64,000 nt of DNA, from the NCBI RefSeq assembly GCF_017094485.1, contig NZ_CP064786.1, positions 248,001 through 312,000 on the forward strand, given 5' to 3'. Below the pieces are notes generated by a model. That model was not told where the DNA came from and ran no database searches. It was given only the letters and a program-made list of their open reading frames with translations. Source of the DNA: Natranaeroarchaeum sulfidigenes (GTDB taxonomy: Archaea; Halobacteriota; Halobacteria; Halobacteriales; Natronoarchaeaceae). A program made the translations under genes and the position numbers. Below, one piece after another: positions 26,142-34,500 of this stretch; the stretch's first letter is position 1; every line of letters begins with the position of its first letter.

Positions 26142-27134
26142 TCACCGCTCTATCGTCGCGCCGGAGTTCCGTGGCCCAGCGACCAGCACGTCACCGTCGA
26201 CGCCAGCCACGGCAAGCGCGTCCCGGCCCGCCGCACGCGCGCTCTCGACCGCATCGATGTGGGTCAGGCCGTACACCGTCGGCCCCCACGAGGACTGGCC
26301 GACCCCATCGATCGCCGGATGCGTCCCGAGTTCGTCGACGATCCGTCCCACTGGTGGCCGGAAGACGCCACCCTGTGCGTCGGTGTACCACGCGCCGTTG
26401 AGCCGCCCGATCTCGGCGAGGGCCGCCCCGAACTCCTGGCGACGCCCCAGCGCGGCCGCGGGGAGTACCCGGCGCGTCAGCACGGCACTGATTTCGTCGG
26501 CCAGCGCAGGATCGGCGGACTCGACAACCGCTCGCATACTGGCGTCCTCGTTGTCGCCGTTACGGCCCGGTTCGGCGTCCGGAAGCACGAGTACGAATCG
26601 CCAGTCCTCGGGGAGTTCGTGACGGGCGATCACCGGCGGGACAGTCCACTCGCCGTCAGCGGGCCGGTCGGTCGTGAACTGACTCGTCGGGTGGCCGCCG
26701 TCGACAAGAAACCCGCCGGACTCGAACCCGGCGACACCGATCCCGCTTCGCCCGCCACGGCCCAGCGCCGGGGCCGCCTCCCGGACGTCGACCGGCCGGT
26801 CGTGGGCGGCCGCCGTCGCGGCGTAGACGGCGAGCGCGAGCTGTGTCCCACTGCCCAGTCCGACGTGGCGTGGCAGTCGCTCGTGAACGGTGAGGGCAGC
26901 GCCATCGACATCCAGCAGGTCTGCAGCGCGCTCGGCGTAGGACTCGACAGTACTTCGGAAGGACTCGGAAGCTCCGGTTTCGTCGGTAACAGTCACGGGT
27001 GCGGCACGGTCGGCTTCGACGACCAGTCGTGGTGCGTCGAGCGTCACGCCGACGCCGCCGTACAGGCGCGCGTGGGCGAGCGACAGGTTCCCAAAACCAA
27101 AGTGCAAGCGCGCCGCCGTACGTACCGTCGCCAT
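26142..27134 (-). CDS. Beta-ribofuranosylaminobenzene 5'-phosphate synthase-like GHMP protein
   Basis: This 330-residue GHMP-superfamily enzyme is related to beta-RFAP synthase, which joins p-aminobenzoate to PRPP in tetrahydromethanopterin-type cofactor synthesis. It starts TARLHFGFGN, has the glycine-rich phosphate loop LPRHVGLGSGTQLALAV (around residue 95) and a C-terminal GVGQSSWGPTVYG loop. The ATG at 27134 is preferred over upstream in-frame starts because homologues begin close to the RLHFGF motif. Its role in a haloarchaeon, which is not a methanogen, is unclear. A C1-carrier or folate-like cofactor is one possibility. It is divergent from ilvD. Confidence 0.82.
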   Translation of the reverse strand: MATVRTAARLHFGFGNLSLAHARLYGGVGVTLDAPRLVVEADRAAPVTVTDETGASESFRSTVESYAERAADLLDVDGAALTVHERLPRHVGLGSGTQLALAVYAATAAAHDRPVDVREAAPALGRGGRSGIGVAGFESGGFLVDGGHPTSQFTTDRPADGEWTVPPVIARHELPEDWRFVLVLPDAEPGRNGDNEDASMRAVVESADPALADEISAVLTRRVLPAAALGRRQEFGAALAEIGRLNGAWYTDAQGGVFRPPVGRIVDELGTHPAIDGVGQSSWGPTVYGLTHIDAVESARAAGRDALAVAGVDGDVLVAGPRNSGATIER

Positions 27135-27262
27135 GCGTCGGGATAGCGTCGCGGCTGGCAAGGGCGTTTCGACACCGGAGACGGGGACGCCGGACGGCCC
27201 CACGAGCAGCCGAAGACGTTCGGATATAGTGACTTAAGGTTCCCGGGCCGAACCTACGAGGT

Positions 27263-28987
27263 ATGAGCAAGGAGACGATGGGCGGCGAAAAAGACCCCGA
27301 GCTTCCGAGCAGCGAAGTGACCGAAGGGGTCGAACGAGCGCCCCACCGTGCGATGTTTCGGGCGATGGGCTACGACGACGATGACCTCTCCGCGCCGATG
27401 ATCGGTGTGGCGAACCCTGCGGCGGACATCACGCCGTGTAACGTCCACCTCGACGACGTGGCACAGAGTGCGTACGACGCCGTCGACGAGACGGATGGGA
27501 TGCCGATCGAGTTCGGGACGATCACGATCAGCGACGCCATCTCGATGGGTACCGAGGGGATGAAAGCCTCACTGACCTCCCGCGAGATCATCGCCGACTC
27601 CGTCGAGCTGGTGGCGTTCGGCGAGCACATGGACGGCCTCGTCACCATCGGCGGCTGTGACAAGAACATGCCCGGCATGATGATGGCGATGATCCGCACC
27701 GATCTGCCGTCGGTCTTCCTCTATGGCGGTTCGATCATGCCCGGCGAGCACGAGGGCCGCGAGGTGACGATCCAGAACGTCTTCGAGGGCGTCGGCGCGG
27801 TCGCCGAGGGCGAGATGAGCGAGGAGGAACTCGACGAGATGGAGCGTCACGCCTGCCCCGGCGCGGGCTCTTGCGGTGGGATGTTCACCGCCAACACGAT
27901 GGCCTCCCTGAGCGAGGCGCTTGGCTTTGCGCCGCTTGGCAGCGCCAGTGCGCCCGCCGAAGCCGACGAACGCTACGAGGTTGCCCGCGAGGCTGGTGAA
28001 CTCGCCGTCGAGGTCGTCAGGGAACGTCGACGTCCCTCCGACTACCTCACCAAGGAGTCCTTCGAGAACGCCATCGCCCTGCAGGTCGCCATCGGCGGCT
28101 CGACCAACGCCGTGCTCCACCTGCTGGCGCTGGCCGCCGAGGCGGACATCGACCTCGACATCGAGGAGTTCGACGAAATCAGCCGGAAAACGCCGAAGAT
28201 CGCCGACCTCCAGCCCGGCGGCGAGAAGGTCATGAACGACCTCCACGAGGTCGGCGGCGTCCCGGTCGTTCTCAACGCGCTCCACGAGGCCGGACTGCTC
28301 CACAGCGATGCGCTGACCGTGACGGGCAACACCATCGGCGAGGAGCTCGACGCGATGGATCTCCCTTCCCTCGATGACCTCGACGTCGACTACCTCTACT
28401 CGGTCGACGACCCCAAAAACGAACAGGGCGCGATCCGCATCCTCACCGGTAATCTCGCCCCCGACGGCGCGGTGCTCAAGGTCACCGGCGAGGAGGATCT
28501 CCGCCACGAGGGCCCCGCCCGCGTCTTCGAGAACGAGGAAGAGGCCATGAAGTACGTCCAGGAGGGCCACGTCGAAGCGGGCGACGCAATCTGTATCCGA
28601 AACGAGGGGCCACAGGGCGGCCCCGGCATGCGCGAGATGCTCGGCGTCACGAGCGCCGTTGCGGGGCAGGGCCACGCCGAGGACGTCGCGCTCTTCACTG
28701 ACGGGCGCTTTTCGGGGGCGACGCGTGGCTTCTCGATCGGCCACGTCGCCCCCGAGGCCGCGGCCGATGGTCCCATCGCCGCACTCGAAGACGGCGACAT
28801 CGTGACGATCGACGTTGAGGAGCGCACCCTCGCCTTTGACGTCTCCGACGAGGAGATCGAACGTCGTCTCGACGAGCGCGAGGAACCAGAGCCGAACTAC
28901 ACCAACGGCGTTATGGCCAAGTACGGCCGGTTGTTCGGCTCGGCGGCCAACGGTGCGGTGACGAACCCCGGCGCAAAAGAGCAGTAA
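27263..28987 (+). CDS. ilvD: Dihydroxy-acid dehydratase
   Basis: This enzyme removes water from 2,3-dihydroxy-isovalerate or 2,3-dihydroxy-3-methylvalerate to give the keto acids of valine and isoleucine synthesis. The 574-residue protein has the iron-sulfur ligand motifs GGCDKNMPGM and CPGAGSCGGMFTANTM. It also has the conserved GGSTNAVLHLLA, the NEGPQGGPGMREML loop and the TDGRFSG(A)TRG motif near the C terminus. A TATA-like ACTTAAG lies about 30 nt before the ATG. The other ilv genes are not in the window. Confidence 0.95.
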   Translation: MSKETMGGEKDPELPSSEVTEGVERAPHRAMFRAMGYDDDDLSAPMIGVANPAADITPCNVHLDDVAQSAYDAVDETDGMPIEFGTITISDAISMGTEGMKASLTSREIIADSVELVAFGEHMDGLVTIGGCDKNMPGMMMAMIRTDLPSVFLYGGSIMPGEHEGREVTIQNVFEGVGAVAEGEMSEEELDEMERHACPGAGSCGGMFTANTMASLSEALGFAPLGSASAPAEADERYEVAREAGELAVEVVRERRRPSDYLTKESFENAIALQVAIGGSTNAVLHLLALAAEADIDLDIEEFDEISRKTPKIADLQPGGEKVMNDLHEVGGVPVVLNALHEAGLLHSDALTVTGNTIGEELDAMDLPSLDDLDVDYLYSVDDPKNEQGAIRILTGNLAPDGAVLKVTGEEDLRHEGPARVFENEEEAMKYVQEGHVEAGDAICIRNEGPQGGPGMREMLGVTSAVAGQGHAEDVALFTDGRFSGATRGFSIGHVAPEAAADGPIAALEDGDIVTIDVEERTLAFDVSDEEIERRLDEREEPEPNYTNGVMAKYGRLFGSAANGAVTNPGAKEQ

Positions 28988-28995
28988 CGAATCGG

Positions 28996-29166
28996 TTATC
29001 GTTCGTCAGGGCCTCTTTTTTCTGAACTCTCGCTGGGCGGTTTGTGTTTGTACGAGTACCTGTCGCGTCCGAAGAACCCGCGAAGCGCCATCGTCGTGCC
29101 GACGTACGAGGCACCGACGAGGAGCACGAATCCGACGACGCCGCTCACGACGAGTTCGAGAACCAT
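28996..29166 (-). CDS. Small single-helix membrane protein, 56 residues
   Basis: This 56-residue protein has one N-terminal transmembrane helix (VLELVVSGVVGFVLLVGASYV) followed by a basic/polar tail rich in Lys, Ser and Glu. The ATG at 29166 is chosen because the helix then starts at residue 2. The longer frame upstream (to 29289) has no such character. It converges on ilvD with an 8-nt gap. A T-tract at 29016-29021 falls inside its 3' end and may terminate ilvD transcription. Function unknown. Confidence 0.6.
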   Translation of the reverse strand: MVLELVVSGVVGFVLLVGASYVGTTMALRGFFGRDRYSYKHKPPSESSEKRGPDER

Positions 29167-29380
29167 GGCAGTCGATTCCCGGTGGGACGACAAAAAACCC
29201 GCGTCGCCACTCTGCTCATCTCGAAGTCTGTGCTTCTTGTATACAAAATTGCATTGTAACACAGCGCGGGCAGGCCGGAGCGTCGACATCCTGTTTATAT
29301 GATTCCCTGACCTGTCATTTACTCGTACTATCTGTATCGAGAACTCGAACCCGACGACCGCTCCGACGTCTGACCGCCGA

Positions 29381-29791
29381 TCACGTCTCCGCGGCTTCCC
29401 CGCCAGTCACCGTCACCGGTCGCTCGGTCTGTCTGATCACCGACTGGGTGACGCTGCCGAACAGTGCCGACCGACCCGGCGAGTGTTTCCGCCCACCCAG
29501 CACGAGCAGGTCGGCGTCTAGCTCCTCGGCGACACTGACGATCTGTTCGGCGGGCTTGCCGATCCGGGAGACCTGTTCGATTCCCACGTTGGCCTCCCGC
29601 AGGCGTTTGAATGCCGCGTTCCCGCCGCTCAGCTGGCGCGGTGCTGTCGTCTCCGCCTTGTTCTCGTCGTCGAAGACGTACAGCAATGAGACGTGGATCG
29701 ACTCGCTCGCTCCGGGGAGCGCCGTGACGAACGCCGCCTGCTTTCGTCCCCGCGATTCGCTGGTATCGATCGGCATCAGGATCTCGTACAT
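29381..29791 (-). CDS. Universal stress protein UspA family
   Basis: This 136-residue single Usp domain has the N-terminal strand YEILMPIDTSE. The nucleotide-loop region LLVLGGRKHSPGRSALFGSVTQSVIRQ approximates G-2x-G-9x-G-S, and the last strand is RPVTVTG. ATP binding is therefore plausible. The ATG at 29791 fits a TATA-like box (29817-29825, minus strand) about 30 nt upstream. It is divergently arranged with a second uspA at 29948, with 156 bp between them. Confidence 0.85.
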   Translation of the reverse strand: MYEILMPIDTSESRGRKQAAFVTALPGASESIHVSLLYVFDDENKAETTAPRQLSGGNAAFKRLREANVGIEQVSRIGKPAEQIVSVAEELDADLLVLGGRKHSPGRSALFGSVTQSVIRQTERPVTVTGGEAAET

Positions 29792-29816
29792 GACGTGTAC
29801 GGCCACCACGGTGTAG

Positions 29817-29825
29817 AGTATATAC
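29817..29825 (-). promoter_or_regulatory. TATA-like box for the minus-strand uspA
   Basis: The sequence AGTATATAC (GTATATACT on the minus strand) is centred about 30 nt before the ATG at 29791, giving a leaderless or nearly leaderless transcript. Confidence 0.5.
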
Positions 29826-29916
29826 GGCGGGGGCAGGGATTGAAACCGGTGGTTCAGACTCGAGCCGACCGATTCCCGTAACCATTTTTATTTTTTGGAT
29901 GACATTAACCACCGCC

Positions 29917-29926
29917 AGTTAATATC
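29917..29926 (+). promoter_or_regulatory. TATA-like box for the plus-strand uspA
   Basis: The sequence GTTAATATCT is centred about 27 nt before the ATG at 29948, consistent with leaderless transcription. Confidence 0.5.
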
Positions 29927-29947
29927 TGATATGGTCATAGTTCTGGT

Positions 29948-30373
29948 ATGCCTGTCGTTGCCGCAGTCGATCAGTCGGAGCGAGCACAGGCCGTAATTCG
30001 AGCGGCGCGGACACTTGCTGACGACGCGGGTGTCAGCCTTCACGTCGTCCACGTCGGCGACGTTGGCGTCCCGAGTCCGGAAGGCGGGTACGACGCGGAC
30101 CACGAACGGAACCTCTCTACGCAGAAAGCTCGTCAGATGGCACGCCAGATTGCGGATGACGTCGATGGTGTCGACGAGTTCGAGCCCGTTGGATTGGCAG
30201 GGAACACTGTCGAGGAATTAATCGAGTACAGCAAAGCACAGGATGCGGCCTACATCGTCGTGAGTGCGCGAAAGCGGCCACCGTTCGGGCAGGCAGTGTT
30301 CGGGAGCGTTACACAGTCGCTGCTGTTGAACGCTGATCGGCCTGTCGTAGCTGTCCCGTCCGATCGCGAGTAG
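29948..30373 (+). CDS. Universal stress protein UspA family
   Basis: This 141-residue Usp begins MPVVAAVDQSERAQAVI. Its nucleotide-loop region IVVSARKRPPFGQAVFGSVTQSLLLN keeps the final GSVTQS and lacks the first glycine. It ends with the strand RPVVAVP. A TATA-like box at 29917-29926 supports this start. A GC-rich hairpin 16 nt after the stop may terminate it. It forms a divergent pair with the uspA at 29381-29791. The two share the GSVTQS loop and are probably related copies. Confidence 0.87.
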   Translation: MPVVAAVDQSERAQAVIRAARTLADDAGVSLHVVHVGDVGVPSPEGGYDADHERNLSTQKARQMARQIADDVDGVDEFEPVGLAGNTVEELIEYSKAQDAAYIVVSARKRPPFGQAVFGSVTQSLLLNADRPVVAVPSDRE

Positions 30374-30388
30374 ACAGCACGTCGCGAC

Positions 30389-30414
30389 AGCCCGCACTCT
30401 CTTTTCTGCGGGCT
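30389..30414 (+). terminator. Stem-loop terminator-like element after uspA
   Basis: AGCCCGCA (30389-30396) pairs perfectly with TGCGGGCT (30407-30414) across a 10-nt pyrimidine loop containing TTTT. It begins 16 nt after the uspA stop codon. Confidence 0.5.
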
Positions 30415-30460
30415 ACTCTCGAACGCCGCACTCGGTGCCTCGTCTGCTCCTCGTAGAAGC

Positions 30461-30685
30461 GGGCACGATGGGAGTGAGCAAAGGTGGTTTGTTTGCGAAC
30501 ATCATCGTGGGAGTGAACGACGGAAAGGAGTGAACGGGCACGATGGGAGTGAGCAAAGGTGGTTTGTTTGCGAACATCATCGTGGGAGTGAACGACGGAA
30601 AGGAGTGAACGGGCACGATGGGAGTGAGCAAAGGTGGTTTGTTTGCGAACATCATCGTGGCCGCGAATGATCGAAGAGAATGAGC
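30461..30685. repeat. Three tandem 75-bp repeats derived in part from a tRNA 3' end
   Basis: Units start at 30461, 30536 and 30611. The first two appear identical over 75 bp. The third matches for its first 50 bp and diverges in its last 25 (about 15 of 25 matching). Each unit opens with GGGCACGATGGGA, which is the complement of the last 13 nt of the acceptor and T-arm of the tRNA-Arg gene at 30804-30878. The phase of 75 continues into the relic at 30686. Because 75 is divisible by three, a spurious repetitive reading frame runs through the array. This looks like serial duplication next to a tRNA. Confidence 0.8.
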
Positions 30686-30758
30686 AGCCACGATGGGATT
30701 TGAACTACGCCAGGACGTGCTCGCTCCGCTGTGCGCGCCCTGTCTAGTTCGAATCCCA
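30686..30758. repeat. Palindromic tRNA T-arm-like relic
   Basis: The segment starts with CCACGATGGGATTTGAAC, a diverged copy of the tRNA-Arg 3' end, in 75-bp register with the repeats before it. TGGGATTTGAACTA (30694-30707) is repeated inverted as TAGTTCGAATCCCA (30745-30758), with one mismatch, around a 37-nt GC-rich centre. Both arms resemble tRNA T arms (GTTCGAATCC), one per strand. No complete second tRNA can be folded here. It may be a relic of integration at the tRNA gene or a tRNA-associated palindromic element. Confidence 0.6.
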
Positions 30759-30803
30759 CGCGGTCCTTGATTCGCTCCTCACGTCCGTTCGTCGCAGAAT
30801 TAG

Positions 30804-30878
30804 CGGGCACGATGGGATTCGAACCCACGACCGTCGGATTAGAAGTCCGACGCTCTATCCGGACTGAGCTACGTGCCC
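30804..30878 (-). tRNA. tRNA-Arg (anticodon UCU)
   Basis: This 75-nt tRNA is encoded on the minus strand. The acceptor stem is GGGCACG paired with CGTGCCC (5' end at 30878, discriminator G at 30804). The D-arm region is TAGCTCAGTCCGGATAGAGC. The anticodon stem-loop TCGGA-CTTCTAA-TCCGA gives anticodon TCT. The T arm contains GGTTCGAATCC. It decodes AGA. CCA is not encoded. Its 3' end faces the 75-bp repeat array and the palindromic relic, consistent with repeated integration or duplication at this tRNA. Confidence 0.93.
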
Positions 30879-30970
30879 TCACCCACTCGTAACCGGTCGC
30901 CTCTCAAAAGCGATTGGGTTTCACGCCGGGAACGGTCAGGATTATGTCCACGGCGACAAACTCACCACCA

Positions 30971-31582
30971 ATGGGACTGCTCGACAGCATCCGGAGCGTG
31001 CTGGGAGTTCGCGCCGAACGAGACGCCACGAGCGACGCCGACCCCGACGATCTGTTCGGGATGAGCACGGCCTACCTGACGATGGAGGCGAACCTCGGCT
31101 TCGAGCCGACCGGTTATGCGGCGCTGTGTTTCGGCGACGTCAACAGCCACGAGTTCGCGGGTACGGTCAGCGATGTCCGGTCGATCCTCGCAGAGGGAGA
31201 AGCCGAGACCGGAACCGTCTCCCGCTTTGTCGACGACGATCACGGCTACCGCTGGGTGGTCTTCCAGGACGACGACGATTTCGAGGATCTGGTGACGAAC
31301 GTCTACTTCGCGGCGGATACGTTCATCGAGGAGGGCTACGGCTCACGCCTGCTCGCGGCGGTCTTCGCCTTCGAGCGAGAGGGTCAGCCCGGCGACTGGA
31401 TCTACTCGTTCCGCCGGGGGACGTTCTACCCGTTCGCGCCGACGCCGGGGGCGGCCCACGAGCGGGACAATCAGGTCGAGTTGAAATTACAGAGCGTTCT
31501 CGACGGCGAGCTAGAGATCGAACCGGACAAGGAGTACTGGTACCCGCTGTGGCCGAGTGAGGGCCGCCACCCCTGGGAGTGA
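30971..31582 (+). CDS. pspAB: PspA-associated protein PspAB
   Basis: This 203-residue protein starts GLLDSIRSVLG and contains LFGMSTAYLTMEANLGF, GYRWVVFQDDDFEDLV-type and YSFRRGTFYPFAP stretches. These match my recollection of the haloarchaeal family annotated PspAB, an accessory protein linked to the phage-shock protein PspA and membrane stress. The assignment is by recall of the family. No PspA gene is in the window. The ATG at 30971 is preferred over an upstream in-frame start at 30914, since the conserved part begins there. Confidence 0.75.
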   Translation: MGLLDSIRSVLGVRAERDATSDADPDDLFGMSTAYLTMEANLGFEPTGYAALCFGDVNSHEFAGTVSDVRSILAEGEAETGTVSRFVDDDHGYRWVVFQDDDDFEDLVTNVYFAADTFIEEGYGSRLLAAVFAFEREGQPGDWIYSFRRGTFYPFAPTPGAAHERDNQVELKLQSVLDGELEIEPDKEYWYPLWPSEGRHPWE

Positions 31583-31586
31583 GCGA

Positions 31587-34500
31587 TCAGTCGACCGAAC
31601 GGAACGGAATTCGCGCCACGCCGTCGACAAAGGGAGCGAGCGCGTCGTCGCGGTCGACACCCGCAGGGGTGATCAGATCGAGGACGTTCGGGGGCGTCCC
31701 CTCGATCTGGCCGGTGCCGAACGTCCAGTCGGTCGCCTTCGTGGTCGTCTGGCGAACGTCATACTTGTGTTTTGCGTCGTAGCCCGCAACCAGCGGGGTG
31801 ATCTCGACGGTTCGTGGGTCCGGCAAATCGTCTTTGCTGGCCCAGACCAGGATGGCGTCACGGTCGGTGAGCGTCTCCGCGCCTCCAGTACCGATTAGCG
31901 AGCCGTGGCCCGTCTCGACGCTGACGAGGCCCTCGGGTCGAGCGAGCACACGGCGTTGATACACCGACTCGAACGTGGCGTTGACGCCAGCGGCGGCGTT
32001 GAGCGCCCCATACTCGGCGTCGGGATCGCGGACGTACACCTGTGGGAACTGGAGCGAGAAGCCCCGATCACGGTTCCAGACGTTCTCGATAGCGTCGAAC
32101 TCGAAGACGAACTGGTAGCTGTCGGCGAACTCGCGGACCTCGAAGCGCTGGAGGTCGAAGCACGCCTCGTCGAACGTCTCGTGAGTTGGCATGTCGTAGG
32201 CGTTGCGCCGCCGGTACTTGCTGTCGTTTCGCCACTCGACGACCGTCTCGCCGAGAGGGTCGAACGTCGGCGTTTCGAGGACAGCGATCGTCTCGACCTT
32301 GACGGTCGTGGTTGTACCATTGTGCTCGACGGCGACGTCCTCGTCGGTAATGACGTCCGTCGTGTCGACCGCAGCCGGGAGCTGCACCTGCGCCGGGTCG
32401 CCGTCCTCGAAGTTGACGATCGCGACAACGCGCTCGGGCCCCGAGACGTCGTCGAGGTCGCTCGCGTCCCGGCCGAACGCGAGGACGTTGTCCGTGGACT
32501 GGTGCCAGACGTCTTCCAGTTCTGCGGCGGGTTTGAGCGCGTCGAGATCGTGGTACCGATCGATGAGCCGTTTGTAGAACTGGAAGTGATCTTCGTCGTA
32601 CTCGTCCCAGTTCATGAACGCGCGCTGCATCCCGCCGGGGCGCACGTCGTTTTCACGTGGGTCGCACGGACCGAGGTGACGATTCTCGCCGTGGCGGCTG
32701 ATCGCCCGTTCCTGCCCGTAGTAGACGAAGGGGACGCCCGGTAGCGCGACGCCCGCGGCCCAGCAGGCACGCTGGACGCTCTCCGGATCATCGTACGCCC
32801 CGGCGTGGATCGCCTCGTTGAGCAGGCGTTTTTCGTCGTGGTTCTCGGTGGCGTTGAGCAGGCGTGTGTAGTCCGGAAAGCCCTTGTCAGTGCGCGCTTT
32901 GACGGCTTCGAGTAGCTCGAACGCCTCGACCTCACCGCGGGCGACGGCGTGGGCTGTCTCGGTGTACTCGGCGGTGTCGAAGTGCGCGTCGAACTCGTTT
33001 TCCGCGAACGAGGCGTCGTGGGGAATCGTCTCGTCGAGCATGAGAAACTCGCTGTTGTTCGCTCGAACGACCTCGCGGACGTCCTTCCAGAAGTCGTGGG
33101 GGACGCCCCACGCGATATCACACCGGAAGCCGTCGACGCCGATCTCGCCGGACCAGAAGTCCGCGACTGCAAGCATATGTTCGCGGACGGCGAGGTTGTC
33201 GTAGTTCCAGTTGGGCATGTGGAGATGGTCGTAAAACCCGGTCACTCGTGGTTCGGGTTCGACCTGCTCGCCCGCCCCGTCGTAGCGGGACTGGTGGACG
33301 CGATGGAACCAGTCGTAGTACTTCGACTCGTCGTCCCACGATTCGACGTGGGGCCACTTGCCTGCCCGATCCGTGGCTTCCTCGATCGACGCCTGGAAGA
33401 ACTCGTGATCGCGCCCGCAGTGGTTCGCGACGAGGTCGAACAGCACCCTGATATCTCGGTCGTGACAGGCCTCGATGAACTGCCTGTAGGCCTCGATCGG
33501 TGTCGTTCCAGACGGTGTGAGATCGGGGGCCACGTCGAAGTAATCGAGCGTGTCGTAGCCATGTGGACCGCCTCCAGAGAGATCCATTGCCCCGCTCACC
33601 GAGGGGACGACCGGCGTCAGCCAGACGACGTCGACACCCAGCTCGTCGAGATACTCGACGCGATCGGTGAGGACGTCGAAATCAGTCTTGCCGCGCTCGC
33701 CGTGGAACGACCGGGTGAAGATCTCGTATATGACGCTGTCGTCGAGCCACGACGGGGGACGGTTCGGAAGCGAGACGTCCCCGTCGGGGGAGAGCTCGAC
33801 GGTATCGACGACGCTGGGGCGGTTTCCGTCGTAGGCCACGGCGTGGAGCCGGGCGGACTCGCCGTCGAGCGCGTCGAGCGGAATGTGTGCCGTCGTGTCG
33901 TTGACGCTGATCGCGTCTTCGGAAAGCGAATCACGGTCGTCGACGAGGAACGTAACGTCGAGACGCAGCGTCGTCGAGTCACGGCTCGGGGCGAGTTTCG
34001 GCGTCGCCCCGACGGAGAACTCGTTACCTTCGAGCGTTGCGTCGAGTTCGACCCGTGGGCGACCAGCATCCGGATCGGTCGGCTCGGGAACAGCATAGAT
34101 CGTCTGGGTGTGCGTCCCGTCCGGTGCGTCGAGCCGGAGCGTGTACCGGCCAGACTCGTCGGGGACGAACTCCGTGACGTGTTCGCGACCGTGGTCGTAG
34201 CGTGGCTGGTTCTCGTTGGTCGGCGTCGAGAAACTGAGTTCCGCGGTGCTACCCTCGGGGCGCTCTGCGATCGACCACGCGAAGTCGTCGGAATCGTACT
34301 CTTCGGGATCTCGCCGAAGCACGGGCAGCCGTGGGCTGAGGTGGTCCCTGTTCCGGAAATCTCCGTGGTCGCTCCCGTAGATCGCACCGACGAAGGCCGG
34401 GTTGACGATCTCCGAGCCGACCGTGACGATCCGGGGCTGGCCGGGATGGTACGAGTCCGCACCCTCGCTTGCGTAATGCCGATACGACCGCCCCTCGGTA

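Noticed and set aside
27569-28744. Long minus-strand frame opposite ilvD
   Set aside because: It is a shadow of ilvD, which carries both iron-sulfur motifs, and has no independent support.
30461-30685. CRISPR array
   Set aside because: The repeats are contiguous 75-bp tandem units without spacers, and no cas genes are present.
30413-30691. A 92-codon minus-strand frame across the 75-bp repeats
   Set aside because: It exists only because 75 is divisible by three. The product is a perfect 25-residue repetition without haloarchaeal acidic composition, and the DNA is explained by repeat duplication.
30740-30803. A second tRNA gene on the plus strand
   Set aside because: A T-arm-like GTTCGAATCC is present, but no acceptor stem, D arm or anticodon arm can be built around it.
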